Positions 34,123-42,475 of a stretch of 43,715 bases of DNA are shown here, one piece after another. The stretch covers positions 1-43,715 of the forward strand of contig CAYQQU010000049.1 of NCBI GenBank assembly GCA_964419545.1, given 5' to 3'. Source of the DNA: CAYQQU01 sp964419545. GTDB lineage: Bacteria; Bacteroidota; Bacteroidia; Chitinophagales; Saprospiraceae. A program made the translations under genes and the position numbers. Numbering within the stretch: position 1 is the stretch's first letter; every line of letters begins with the position of its first letter. Below the pieces are notes generated by a model. It searched no databases. It was given only the letters and a program-made list of their open reading frames with translations, and was not told where the DNA came from.

Positions 34123-37059
34123 ATGCGTGCAAATACCCAGCAAGAGCGATTGTTCCTTTGCCGGAACCAACGGCGCGCCGCAGCCTGCGGCGGCTTTCGG
34201 CTTTTGAAGAGCAGGGTCGGTTTGGCGATAGCTTGTTTTTCCTTGCTGTTGGGGTTTCGGCCCTCCCGGCTGCCCGCCCAAAAGTTCCACGTCAGCACCT
34301 ACACCACTCTCAACGGTTTGCCCACCGATGTGGTGCGCCATGCGCTGCGGGATACCTTCGGCTTCCTCTGGCTGGCCACCGACGCCGGGCTGGTGCGCTT
34401 CGACGGGGTCCGCTTTCAGGTTTACTCCAAAGAAGCGCCCAGCCAGTACGGGCGCCATCTGCAGCCGGTCGGGGAGGGGATCGCCTACAGCCACGACGCC
34501 GGCGTCAGCCTGATCCGGCCCGGACTGGATACGGTGCAGATCGATCTGCTCCTGCCCGGCACGGCCTTGCACGATCAGGCGGAATTGTATTATCCCAATG
34601 CGCTCTTCGTCAGGCGCAACGGCGCCCTCTGGATCGGGCAGCCCGACGGCCGCCTGGCGCGTTGGCAAGCCGGCAAGTTAACCTTCTTTCCGGTCGGCGA
34701 TCAGGCGGTCAGCGGCCGCTCCGACTCCCGGTTCTATTTCGTCGAAACGGAAAAAGGCGTACTCTGGGTGGCCTGCCAGTCGGGCCTCCTGCTGGCTTTC
34801 GATGAACAAAAGCAACAATTCGCTGCAATGGCCTCCCTGGGGCCGCTGAACGCGATGGTGCGCATCGGACAGGAGCTTTGGCTTGGCGGCGAACGCCTGT
34901 ACCGGCTTACCTTGTCCGCTGATCAGCGCAGCATCCGGCGGCGTACGGCATTCACCTCCGCTCCCGGCGCGATCACGGCGATGGGGTGCGACCCCGACGG
35001 CAACATCTACGCCGGGATAAGCGGTGAAGGGCTGTATTACCTCGACCGGCGATCGGAACCGCCTGCTTTCAAACCCGTTTTCAGCAATAATGATCCGCAC
35101 CGGGTGGATCCTCTGCCTTTCAAACAGATCAATTACATTCACCTGAACCGCCGGCAGGAGTTGTGGATCAGCTCCCAGGAGGGCTTCGGCATCCTGCAAA
35201 AGCGCTTCTTCGAGAGCGCCGACGCCCTGCCGAACGGCAATACCACTTCTATCGTTGCGGGCGACAGCAGCGAGATCTTCGTCAACTTCGGCGATGTCTT
35301 CCGCGTGTATCCCACCAGGTTCGGCTTCGAAGCGGAAGCCCTGCCTTCCCTGCGCCGCGGCGCCCTCACCTCCCTCGCCGCCGCGCCGGGCGGACTTTGG
35401 GCCGGCACCAGCAACGGCGAATTGCTGCAGCTGACGAAGCGCGGCCGGCTGCTGCGCTCGCAGGACCTGAGTGAGCGCGGAGAAGGCATCTTCTATTTGT
35501 TTCGCGACGCTCAGGAGCGGATCTGGCTGTGCCAGGCGCCGCACGAACAACCCATCACCGGCGTCGCCTGCCGCCTCCCGGACGGCCGCATCCGGATCTA
35601 CGACGAACGGCACGGCCTGCACAATCGCATCCTCGTCGTCAAAGAAAGCCCCAACGGCAGGATCTACGCGGCGGGTATCGGGCCGTCAACCTATCTCTAC
35701 CGGTACCTCCCCGAAAAGGACGCCTTCCTCAACCTCAGCCTGCCCCTCGATTTTCCGGTGGGCCAGAATTTCGAGGTCCACGACCTGGCCGTCAACGAGC
35801 GGGGGCAGGTCTGGCTGGCGACGACGGACGGATTGCTGCGCTACGATCTCGATCGCGTGCAGCGGGTCGAGTTGGGCGCAGAATACCGGGATGTCGAAAT
35901 ACGCTCGGTCGCTACCCTGCCCGACGGCGGCGTCTGGCTGTCCACCGACACTAAAGGCTTGTTGCGCCTCCACCGGGGGGAGGTGGTCGCGATGAAAGAA
36001 GAGAGCGGCCTGCCCTCGAAAATTATGGCTTACCGGGCGCTGCTCGTCGACCACCACCACCGCCTGTGGGCCGGGACGGCGGAGGGCGTGGTGTACAGCT
36101 TTTTTACCGACCCCCGTCCGTTGAAAACCGCACCGCCCCTATTGCTGTCGGCATCGGTCAACGGCGCAGCGGCGGCGGCCTCACCGGTCGCGCTCCGGCC
36201 CGGCGACTCGCTGCAGCTGCGGTTCTGTACGCCGGCCTTCCACGGGTATGAGCTGTTTTACCAGCACCGCTGGAACGACGGTAAGTGGAGCCCCGATTTT
36301 CTGGATAACCGGCTCACGTTGACGCCCGACACACCCGGCGCGCACCGCGTCCTGGTCCGGGCCCGCAAAGCGGGCGGCTTTGCCTGGAGCGATCCGCTGA
36401 CGGTGCATGTGGAAATGAAGCAACCCTGGCACCGGCGCCCGGCCTGGCGGATGGGGGGAATGGTGCTGCTGTTGGCGGCATTGGGCTGGGGCCTGTACGG
36501 CCTCGTTCGCCGCTTCGGCGCGCTGCGGGCGGAGGTCTCCCGGCAGGCGGCCGATATGCTCCGCATCAAAGGCGACCTCGACCACGAGAAACAGGAGCTG
36601 CGGCTCAATCGCCTCAGCCTCGAACTACTGCGGCGGCTCATCCTCAAGATCAGCCCCGACACCAAATGGGAAGATGTGCTCGATATCCTGTCGGTCGACC
36701 TGCTGCGGCTGCCGGGCGTGGCGGCTTTTGAGATCGCCCACCAAAGCGGTCGGGAGGTGCTGGCGGAAGGATGTGCTAATTCTGCTGAAGGGTTTCTTGT
36801 TCGGTCTTATCCCTTTGCGCCCGCAGAGAACCACCTGTCGTACGGCTTGACGCTCCGCCGCCCCGCCATCCTGGATGAACGCCTGCAGCAGATCATGGCC
36901 GGAAACGGAGCCTACCGGTCGGGTATCGCCGCGCCCTTTTTGATAGAGCAACACCGGAAAGCGGCGATTTTTTTATATTCCGATCAGGAAAACTATTTCG
37001 ATGCGGATCACCTGGCGGTCCTGGGTTTGTTGGCCGCCTATCTGGAACAAATAACCTGA
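34123..37059 (+). CDS. Propeller-Y_Y_Y membrane sensor with cytoplasmic GAF domain and no output domain
   Basis: A 978-residue membrane sensor. A basic N-terminus and hydrophobic stretch (VGLAIACFSLLLGF) form a signal peptide ending near LPAQ. The periplasmic propeller follows, with family-type repeats (TTLNGLPTDVVRHALRDTFG, FLWLATDAGLVRFDG, ALWIGQPDGRLARW), then a Y_Y_Y-like domain around residues 680-760. One transmembrane helix (MGGMVLLLAALGWGLYGLV) leads to a coiled coil (RQAADMLRIKGDLDHEKQEL). The last ~150 residues look like a GAF domain (KWEDVLDILSVDLLRLPGVAAFEI, FLYSDQENYFDADHLAVLGLLAAYL). No histidine kinase, cyclase or DNA-binding domain is seen, which is unusual for this architecture. 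Its stop codon is two bases before the channel gene, so the two are almost certainly cotranscribed and translationally coupled. Confidence 0.85.
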   Translation: MRANTQQERLFLCRNQRRAAACGGFRLLKSRVGLAIACFSLLLGFRPSRLPAQKFHVSTYTTLNGLPTDVVRHALRDTFGFLWLATDAGLVRFDGVRFQVYSKEAPSQYGRHLQPVGEGIAYSHDAGVSLIRPGLDTVQIDLLLPGTALHDQAELYYPNALFVRRNGALWIGQPDGRLARWQAGKLTFFPVGDQAVSGRSDSRFYFVETEKGVLWVACQSGLLLAFDEQKQQFAAMASLGPLNAMVRIGQELWLGGERLYRLTLSADQRSIRRRTAFTSAPGAITAMGCDPDGNIYAGISGEGLYYLDRRSEPPAFKPVFSNNDPHRVDPLPFKQINYIHLNRRQELWISSQEGFGILQKRFFESADALPNGNTTSIVAGDSSEIFVNFGDVFRVYPTRFGFEAEALPSLRRGALTSLAAAPGGLWAGTSNGELLQLTKRGRLLRSQDLSERGEGIFYLFRDAQERIWLCQAPHEQPITGVACRLPDGRIRIYDERHGLHNRILVVKESPNGRIYAAGIGPSTYLYRYLPEKDAFLNLSLPLDFPVGQNFEVHDLAVNERGQVWLATTDGLLRYDLDRVQRVELGAEYRDVEIRSVATLPDGGVWLSTDTKGLLRLHRGEVVAMKEESGLPSKIMAYRALLVDHHHRLWAGTAEGVVYSFFTDPRPLKTAPPLLLSASVNGAAAAASPVALRPGDSLQLRFCTPAFHGYELFYQHRWNDGKWSPDFLDNRLTLTPDTPGAHRVLVRARKAGGFAWSDPLTVHVEMKQPWHRRPAWRMGGMVLLLAALGWGLYGLVRRFGALRAEVSRQAADMLRIKGDLDHEKQELRLNRLSLELLRRLILKISPDTKWEDVLDILSVDLLRLPGVAAFEIAHQSGREVLAEGCANSAEGFLVRSYPFAPAENHLSYGLTLRRPAILDERLQQIMAGNGAYRSGIAAPFLIEQHRKAAIFLYSDQENYFDADHLAVLGLLAAYLEQIT

Positions 37060-37061
37060 AC

Positions 37062-38132
37062 GTGCGTGCTGTAATCCTGCTTTGCCTGCTTTTTTACCTG
37101 ACCCTGCCCGGGCTCGCCGGACAGGCGCCGCCGCCTTTACGGGTGGGGGTTACCGAGGAACCCCCCTTCGTGATGCCGGTGTCGGAGCAGGAATACACCG
37201 GCCTGAGCATCGACCTTTGGAAACAAGTGGCGACGGCGCAGGGCGTTACTTACGAATACGTAGCCTACAACGACCACCTGGGGCTGGTCAGAGCCCTGGA
37301 TTTCGGCGAGATCGACTTGTCGATCAACCCCATTCACGTCAACGAGATTCGTCTGCGGCTGCTCGACGCCACCCAGCCGTTCTTCGTATCCAGCATCGGT
37401 GTCGCGACCACCGGGGTTGAAAAAAGCCAGGTCGCGCTATTTATCAATAACTTCTTTTCGCTGGAGTTCCTGCGCATCATTCTGATGCTCATCATCTTCG
37501 TCTTCGGAGCCATACTCTGGCTGGCTGAACGGAACTACAACCAGCGGCAGTTTCGCCGGGGACTGGTCGGGCTCTTCGACGGCCTGTGGTGGTCGGCCGT
37601 GACCATGACGACGGTCGGCTACGGCGATAAAGCCCCCAAGTCGCAGCTGGGCCGCCTCGTCGCCATGGTCTGGATGTTTACCGCTATCGTTATCATCTCC
37701 GGTTTCACCGCCACCATCGCCTCCACGTTGACCGTAAAATCGCTGGGCGCCCAGATCGAACGGTTGGAAGACCTGCACACGGTGGATCGCGTCGGAACGG
37801 TTTACGGCTCCAGCAGCGAGGACTTCCTGAACCGCAACGGGCTTGCCGTACATACGCGTTACGAAGACCCCGAACAGGCGCTGCGCGGACTGGCGGCGAA
37901 GGAGGTCGAGGTGCTGCTTTATGATAAAACCGTGCTGGACTACCTGATCGGAAAATTGCAGCTGGAGAATAAGGTTTCGCTGCTGCCGGTCAACTTCAAC
38001 AAACAATACCGGAGCTATTTCCTGCCCAAAAACAGCCCCCTCCTGGAATGGCTGGACCCCCTGCTGGTGCGGCAACTCAATGAGGTGTCCTGGCCGGAAA
38101 TGCTCAAAAAATACAACCTGCATGAGGAATAG
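37062..38132 (+). CDS. Prokaryotic ionotropic glutamate receptor-like (GluR0-type) potassium channel
   Basis: A 356-residue ligand-gated channel with the GluR0 layout. The start is a GTG at 37062, chosen because it gives a signal peptide (MRAVILLCLLFYLTLPGLAG). The first lobe of a solute-binding-like domain (PLRVGVTEEPPFVMP, YTGLSIDLWKQVA, DLSINPIHVNEIR) is followed by M1 (LRIILMLIIFVFGAILWL, ~127-150). The pore loop carries the full K+ filter TVGYGD at 184-189, and M2 (LVAMVWMFTAIVIISGFTATIAS) follows. The second lobe (VGTVYGSSSEDFL to LKKYNLHEE) completes the ligand site. Characterised GluR0 proteins are K+-selective and opened by amino acids; the ligand here is unknown. It is coupled to the propeller-GAF gene. 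Confidence 0.92.
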   Translation: MRAVILLCLLFYLTLPGLAGQAPPPLRVGVTEEPPFVMPVSEQEYTGLSIDLWKQVATAQGVTYEYVAYNDHLGLVRALDFGEIDLSINPIHVNEIRLRLLDATQPFFVSSIGVATTGVEKSQVALFINNFFSLEFLRIILMLIIFVFGAILWLAERNYNQRQFRRGLVGLFDGLWWSAVTMTTVGYGDKAPKSQLGRLVAMVWMFTAIVIISGFTATIASTLTVKSLGAQIERLEDLHTVDRVGTVYGSSSEDFLNRNGLAVHTRYEDPEQALRGLAAKEVEVLLYDKTVLDYLIGKLQLENKVSLLPVNFNKQYRSYFLPKNSPLLEWLDPLLVRQLNEVSWPEMLKKYNLHEE

Positions 38133-38149
38133 CTACTATTGGGGCTGCT

Positions 38150-38183
38150 CCATGACGAAGAACCCATGAATAATCCGGAGTAA
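38150..38183 (-). repeat. Truncated copy D of the dispersed inverted-repeat element
   Basis: The last ~32 bases of an element: CATGACGAAGAACCCATGAA, then TAATCCGGAGTAA. This is the reverse complement of the left end of copy B (39879-39910), with one changed base pair in the outer GGGTTAA. The core and the other arm are missing. It lies between two convergent genes, 18 bases after the channel stop codon and 8 bases from the glycosyltransferase stop. Confidence 0.8.
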
Positions 38184-38190
38184 AGCCGAT

Positions 38191-39741
38191 TCACTCCCTT
38201 CCGAAACCCGCAAATATCGGGCGGGTGAAATCGCGATAAAAAGCATCGAAATCCGCGGTAGGTTCCTGCAAGAGGTAAACCGTGGTCCCGTTCTCGCGGG
38301 CGTAAGGGTGCGTCACGCCTTCGAAGACCTCCGCTTTCCCGAATAGCGGCTGTACGTTTTCGCCCAGCTCGTCATTGACGTAAATAAGGGTATGGATCTT
38401 CGCCGTTTCGGGCGCCCACATCCGGTAGGTGTCGCTAAAGGAAACCACCCGGGGCAGGCCGGCTTCCCGGCCGTAGTACTCCACGGCGCCGGCCTGGCCG
38501 TAATTTTCGCAATAGATCATACAGCCGGCCGGGTCTTCCACCTGTTCGTACACTGCGATCACCTGGTTCGCCAGCTCCCGCCAGCCCAGCATATCGGCAT
38601 AGTCTTGCGGCAGGGGGTAAAGCTCGCCGTCTTCCCAGCGCACGGGGCCGTCTATTCCGGCTTCTTCGCGCAACCACCGGCAGTAATCGACCATGCGGTC
38701 CAGCGAGAGGAGCGGTACGCCCAGGGGCAGGAAAATCAAAGTGACGGATAACATGGCCGCCGAAAACAAGCCGATCGCCCACCACCGCCGCAACAGCCCG
38801 GCCCACCAGACGCTGCCGGCCGCCAGCAGGGCGGGATAAAGGCCGAGCGTGTAATACGCCTTTCCCCGCAGCAATAAAAAAATGAGAACGACGGCTAAAA
38901 AGTGCCAGCCCAACACCCGGTACCGCCCGCCGCCATGCCTGAACAAGAAAAGGAGCCCCGCGGGCCAGACCAAAACCGTGCTGATGTTCATCAGAAACTG
39001 GGAAACGAGAAAGTCGCCGGCAGTGACGTTGACGAACTGATTGTTCACCAGCCCCTCGAAATGACTGACCACCGGAAAACGGTAGTAGTATTGCCAGAAT
39101 AAGTTGGGCAATGCGATCAGCAGCGCCAGGCCGGCCGCCAGCCAGGCGTCGCGCAACCCAAAAAGTCGGCGCCAACGCGTCAGCAGCAGCGCCGGCAGCA
39201 AACCGGCCAGACAAATGGCCATGGAATATTTGTTCAGAAAACCGAGACCGGTGGTGATGGCCAGATAATATAAAAAACGGCGATCTTCGCTGTTCAGATA
39301 ACGGATCAGCCAATAGGCAAAGAGCGACCAGAAAAAGATGTCGAAGATCACCGGCTGAAAAAGCCAGCTGCTGCGCATATAAGCCGATGAAAGGGCCAGA
39401 GAGACCGCCGCCAGCAGCTGCGCCTGCCGGTCGCCTCCCAGTTCGCGGGCCGTCAGACCGGTCAGCACCACCAGCGCGCTGCCCAGCAGAGCAGGGATCA
39501 GGTGAACGGCGAAAAGACTATCGCCCAGGATCGTCTGAACGAAGCTGCTCACCCAGCCGATCATCGGCGGGTTCGACCAGTGCCCCCAGCCCGGATGGCG
39601 GCCCAGCGCCAGGTAAAGGAATTCGTCGCGGTGAAAACCGTAACTGACGTTGGTCAGCAAGTGAAACAACAGCTTGGCTCCGGCAACGCCCAGGATCACC
39701 GGCCAGTGGACGGGAGGAAGGGTTCTTTTTACAGGCTCCAT
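38191..39741 (-). CDS. GT39-like (ArnT/PMT-type) membrane glycosyltransferase
   Basis: A 516-residue inner-membrane protein of the GT-C fold. The start at 39741 (MEPVKRTLPPVHWPVILGVAG) precedes the first helix. The first periplasmic loop holds HRDEFLYLALGRHPGWGHWSNPPMIGW, with the acidic pair Asp-Glu expected of lipid-linked-sugar-dependent transferases, and the family's conserved proline-rich helix text follows. About ten helices come next (ALLGSALVVLTGL, FWSLFAYWLIRYL, FLAVVLIFLLLRGKAYYTLGLYPALLAAG), then a soluble C-terminal domain of ~150 residues. Relatives move a sugar such as aminoarabinose or mannose from a polyprenyl-phosphate carrier to lipid A or protein. The acceptor here is unknown, and no partner genes are next to it. 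Confidence 0.85.
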   Translation of the reverse strand: MEPVKRTLPPVHWPVILGVAGAKLLFHLLTNVSYGFHRDEFLYLALGRHPGWGHWSNPPMIGWVSSFVQTILGDSLFAVHLIPALLGSALVVLTGLTARELGGDRQAQLLAAVSLALSSAYMRSSWLFQPVIFDIFFWSLFAYWLIRYLNSEDRRFLYYLAITTGLGFLNKYSMAICLAGLLPALLLTRWRRLFGLRDAWLAAGLALLIALPNLFWQYYYRFPVVSHFEGLVNNQFVNVTAGDFLVSQFLMNISTVLVWPAGLLFLFRHGGGRYRVLGWHFLAVVLIFLLLRGKAYYTLGLYPALLAAGSVWWAGLLRRWWAIGLFSAAMLSVTLIFLPLGVPLLSLDRMVDYCRWLREEAGIDGPVRWEDGELYPLPQDYADMLGWRELANQVIAVYEQVEDPAGCMIYCENYGQAGAVEYYGREAGLPRVVSFSDTYRMWAPETAKIHTLIYVNDELGENVQPLFGKAEVFEGVTHPYARENGTTVYLLQEPTADFDAFYRDFTRPIFAGFGRE

Positions 39742-40082
39742 TTGTCGGCATAGGTTTTTGGTGTGCACTGTGATGAAGCAAGAAAGGACCGGATATCGAC
39801 AACTGCAAATTTTTTGGGCCGGTTCCGCCCAGGTTCGGACGAACAGGGGCATATTTGCAGGTAAATACCAACGCTGGGTTAACCCGGATTATTCATGGGT
39901 TCTTCGTCATGAGAAGCCAAGATGGTTGACAGGCTTGCGTTCGCGCAGGCGGGCGACACGCAGGCGTATCCCCAGATACGGTGAGTATCGACCAACGAGC
40001 AAACGCAAGAATGGCGGCCAGGTTGGCTTCGCAATAGAGGAATCCATGAATAATCCGGGTTAAGATATCAGCCCGCTGACGC
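39742..40082. other. Divergent intergenic region containing element copy B
   Basis: About 340 bases. The left ~135 bases would hold the glycosyltransferase promoter, but I see no good TAnnTTTG match. The rest is element copy B, which ends 19 bases before the ATG of the alarmone hydrolase gene, so the latter's promoter must lie inside or be replaced by the element. Confidence 0.6.
39879..40063 (+). repeat. Dispersed inverted-repeat element, copy B (best preserved)
   Basis: 185 bp with perfect 20-bp terminal inverted repeats (TTAACCCGGATTATTCATGG at 39879-39898 and its complement at 40044-40063). Both ends carry TTAA. The core blocks GGCTTGCGTTCGC, GCGACACGCAGGC, TATCCCC, ATACGGTGAG and AGAATGGCGGCCAG are shared with copy A. 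No transposase is encoded, and no obvious target duplication lies outside the TTAA ends. Confidence 0.92.
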
Positions 40083-40631
40083 ATGACGACAAACGCAGAA
40101 CTGTTGCCGGTTTTACTCGACGCCCTTTCTTTTGCCGCGGTACAACACCAGTATCAGCGCCGGGGCGGGTACAACCGGCTGCCATATATCAATCACCTGA
40201 TCAAAGTGACCGAAGCCCTGATCCGCATTGAAGGGGAGCGCGACCGCGATACGCTGCTTGCCGCCGTTCTGCACGATCTGCTGGAGGATACTGAGGTCCG
40301 GAAGAACGAATTGGCCGCCCGCTACGGCGAGGGGGTCGCGGATATCGTCACTGAACTGACGGACGACATGCGGCTGCCGTACGCTACGCGCAAAGCCCGT
40401 CAGGTGGAAGGCGCCGCCGCCCTGTCCGTCCCGGCCCGCAAAATCCGGATCGCAGATAAAGCGAGCAATATCCAGGATATTTTTTCCTACCCGCTGAGCT
40501 GGTCGGCAGAGAAAAAGCAAGCGTACGTGCGCAACGCCATGCAGGTAGTCGACCGCATTCGCGGCACAGCGCCGGCGTTGGAAGAGTGGTTTGATCAGGT
40601 GGCGGACTGGGCGCTCAATCAGCAACCCTAA
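40083..40631 (+). CDS. Small alarmone hydrolase (HD domain, SpoT/MESH1-like)
   Basis: A 182-residue stand-alone HD-family hydrolase resembling the (p)ppGpp hydrolase half of SpoT and the small MESH1-type enzymes. The metal ligands expected for the fold are present: His38 in YINHLIKV, His64-Asp65 in AAVLHDLLEDT and Asp125 in KIRIADKASNIQDI. The HDxxEDT text is diagnostic of alarmone hydrolases rather than other HD proteins. There is no synthetase, TGS or ACT domain. The gene is 14 bases ahead of the pyruvate kinase-like gene, so they form an operon. The substrate could be (p)ppGpp or another nucleotide such as NADPH, which MESH1 also cleaves; sequence does not decide. Confidence 0.88.
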   Translation: MTTNAELLPVLLDALSFAAVQHQYQRRGGYNRLPYINHLIKVTEALIRIEGERDRDTLLAAVLHDLLEDTEVRKNELAARYGEGVADIVTELTDDMRLPYATRKARQVEGAAALSVPARKIRIADKASNIQDIFSYPLSWSAEKKQAYVRNAMQVVDRIRGTAPALEEWFDQVADWALNQQP

Positions 40632-40645
40632 ACCATACGTGATTT

Positions 40646-42475
40646 ATGTCCAAAAGAAAGGAAAAGCTGGCCGGGATGATCGCCCAGGTCGATGCGATCA
40701 TCGAGCAGGCGCAGGCTCGGGAAAAAGATTATGCAGCGCAGCTGGCGCAGGTCCATCCCGAGTTTTTCGAGAGCGCGCGCAATCTCGTTCACTACCGCGC
40801 GCTGCGCACGCACGACCTGCGTAGTTTGCAAAAGAAGCTGGGCAATCTCGGCCTGTCCCGCCTCGCCAAGGCCCAGAGTCACGTCATGGCCAGCCTGATC
40901 ACCAACCGCAGCATCCTCGACGCCATGCTGCACAAAACGCCTATTGCCCGCAAGCGGGGTTTTCTGACGATCAAAAAAGCCAACCGGTTCATCAAAGCCA
41001 ACGCCAAAGCTATCCTGGGCTATCGCTCCAAGGGGCGCCGTACGCGCATCATGGTAACCATGCCGAGCACTGCGGCCGACGATTTCGAACTGGTGTACAA
41101 TATGGTGGCGCAGGGCATGAACTGCGCCCGCATCAACTGTGCGCACGACGGGCCGGAACAATGGTCGCGCATGATCGCCAATATTCGCAAAGCAGCGGAA
41201 AAACTGGGCAAACGAGTGATCGTGGCCATGGACCTGGGTGGGCCCAAGATCCGGACCGGCGCCATGGCGCCCGGGAGGCCCGTACTGAAATTGGCGCCTA
41301 ACCGCAACGAGGTCGGACAGCTGATCGAGCCCGCCCGGCTGTGGCTGGGGCCGGACCCCCGTCCCGACGGCGAAGGCGTCCACGTGCCCCTGCCGGTGGA
41401 GGGGTTGCGCGACCTGCAGGTGGACAACGTATTGTACTTCCGCGACGCCCGGGATAAAGTGCGCAACCTGGTGATCACCGCAGTGGAACCGGATGGGTGT
41501 TTCGCCGCTTCCTTCGAGGTGAGCTACCTGGAGCCCGGCTGCCGCTTGTTCCGCGACCCCAACCTACAGGGCGAAGCGCTGGCCGTCGGCCGGCTGGAAG
41601 CCAAAGAACAGCGCATCCTGCTCAATGTGGGCGATCGCCTGCGGCTGCATCGCGAGCCCGCGCCCGGCGAACCGGCTCGCTACGGCGAGACCGGCGGGCT
41701 GCTGGCCGGGCCCCACATCTCCTGTACCGCTCCCGAGGTGTTCGGTATGGTGCGCCCCGGAGAACCGGTTCTCTTTGACGACGGAAAGATCGGGGGCGTT
41801 ATCCGCGAAGTAAATGATGAAGAACTGCTGGTGGAGATCACCTACGCCAAACAAGGGGGGGGGAAGCTCAAGGCCGATAAGGGGATCAATTTTCCGGAAA
41901 GCGACCTCCGTATCCAGGGCCTCACGGAAAAAGACCGCACCGACCTCGCCTTCGTGGTGCAGCACGCCGACGTGGTCAATATGTCGTTCGTCAATACCGC
42001 GCAGGACGTCGACGACCTCATCGCCGAGATCGACCGCCTGGGCGGCCGGGAAAAGCTGGGCATCATCCTGAAAATCGAAACGCAGAGCGGATTTAACCAC
42101 CTCACCGACATCCTGCTGGCGGCGATGCAGATCTACCCGGTTGGCGTGATGATCGCCCGCGGCGATCTCGCCATCGAAACGGGCTGGAACAATATCGGGC
42201 GCGTACAGGAAGAGATCCTTTCCCTTTGCCAGGCGGCCCACATACCGGACATCTGGGCGACGCAGGTGCTGGAAAACCTGGCCAAAAAAGGCATCCCTTC
42301 CCGTGCAGAGATCACCGACGCCGCTATGGCCCAGCGGGCAGAGTGCGTCATGCTCAACAAAGGCCCCTATATCCTGGAGGCCATCCGCTTACTCGACGTC
42401 ATCCTCAAAGACATGGAACCCTACCACGAAAAAAATGCGCCCATGACCCCCGCACTGGAAAACGCGCGCCGCTGA
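40646..42475 (+). CDS. Divergent pyruvate kinase-like protein
   Basis: A 609-residue protein built on a pyruvate kinase barrel. Recognisable parts are GMNCARINCAHDGPE (canonical RxNxSHG), AMDLGGPKIRTG, GIILKIETQSG with the catalytic Lys and metal-binding Glu, MIARGDLAIE, and IWATQVLENLAKKGIPSRAEITD. It departs from ordinary pyruvate kinase in several ways. A ~120-residue charged, helical N-terminal extension comes first. The Ser of RxNxSHG is Ala. The usual SGETA motif is replaced by LNKGPY. The C-terminal allosteric domain is absent, since the protein ends about 40 residues after that motif. It may be a true kinase with unusual regulation or a paralogue with another role. Its TGA stop is the first bases of element copy C. 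Confidence 0.82.
   Translation: MSKRKEKLAGMIAQVDAIIEQAQAREKDYAAQLAQVHPEFFESARNLVHYRALRTHDLRSLQKKLGNLGLSRLAKAQSHVMASLITNRSILDAMLHKTPIARKRGFLTIKKANRFIKANAKAILGYRSKGRRTRIMVTMPSTAADDFELVYNMVAQGMNCARINCAHDGPEQWSRMIANIRKAAEKLGKRVIVAMDLGGPKIRTGAMAPGRPVLKLAPNRNEVGQLIEPARLWLGPDPRPDGEGVHVPLPVEGLRDLQVDNVLYFRDARDKVRNLVITAVEPDGCFAASFEVSYLEPGCRLFRDPNLQGEALAVGRLEAKEQRILLNVGDRLRLHREPAPGEPARYGETGGLLAGPHISCTAPEVFGMVRPGEPVLFDDGKIGGVIREVNDEELLVEITYAKQGGGKLKADKGINFPESDLRIQGLTEKDRTDLAFVVQHADVVNMSFVNTAQDVDDLIAEIDRLGGREKLGIILKIETQSGFNHLTDILLAAMQIYPVGVMIARGDLAIETGWNNIGRVQEEILSLCQAAHIPDIWATQVLENLAKKGIPSRAEITDAAMAQRAECVMLNKGPYILEAIRLLDVILKDMEPYHEKNAPMTPALENARR

Noticed and set aside
39674..40063. Open frames ending in MNNPG or INNPG through repeat copies A, B and C
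   Set aside because: The shared C-terminal text is the translation of the element end. Copies differ by indels that break other parts of the frame, so a conserved protein is not supported.
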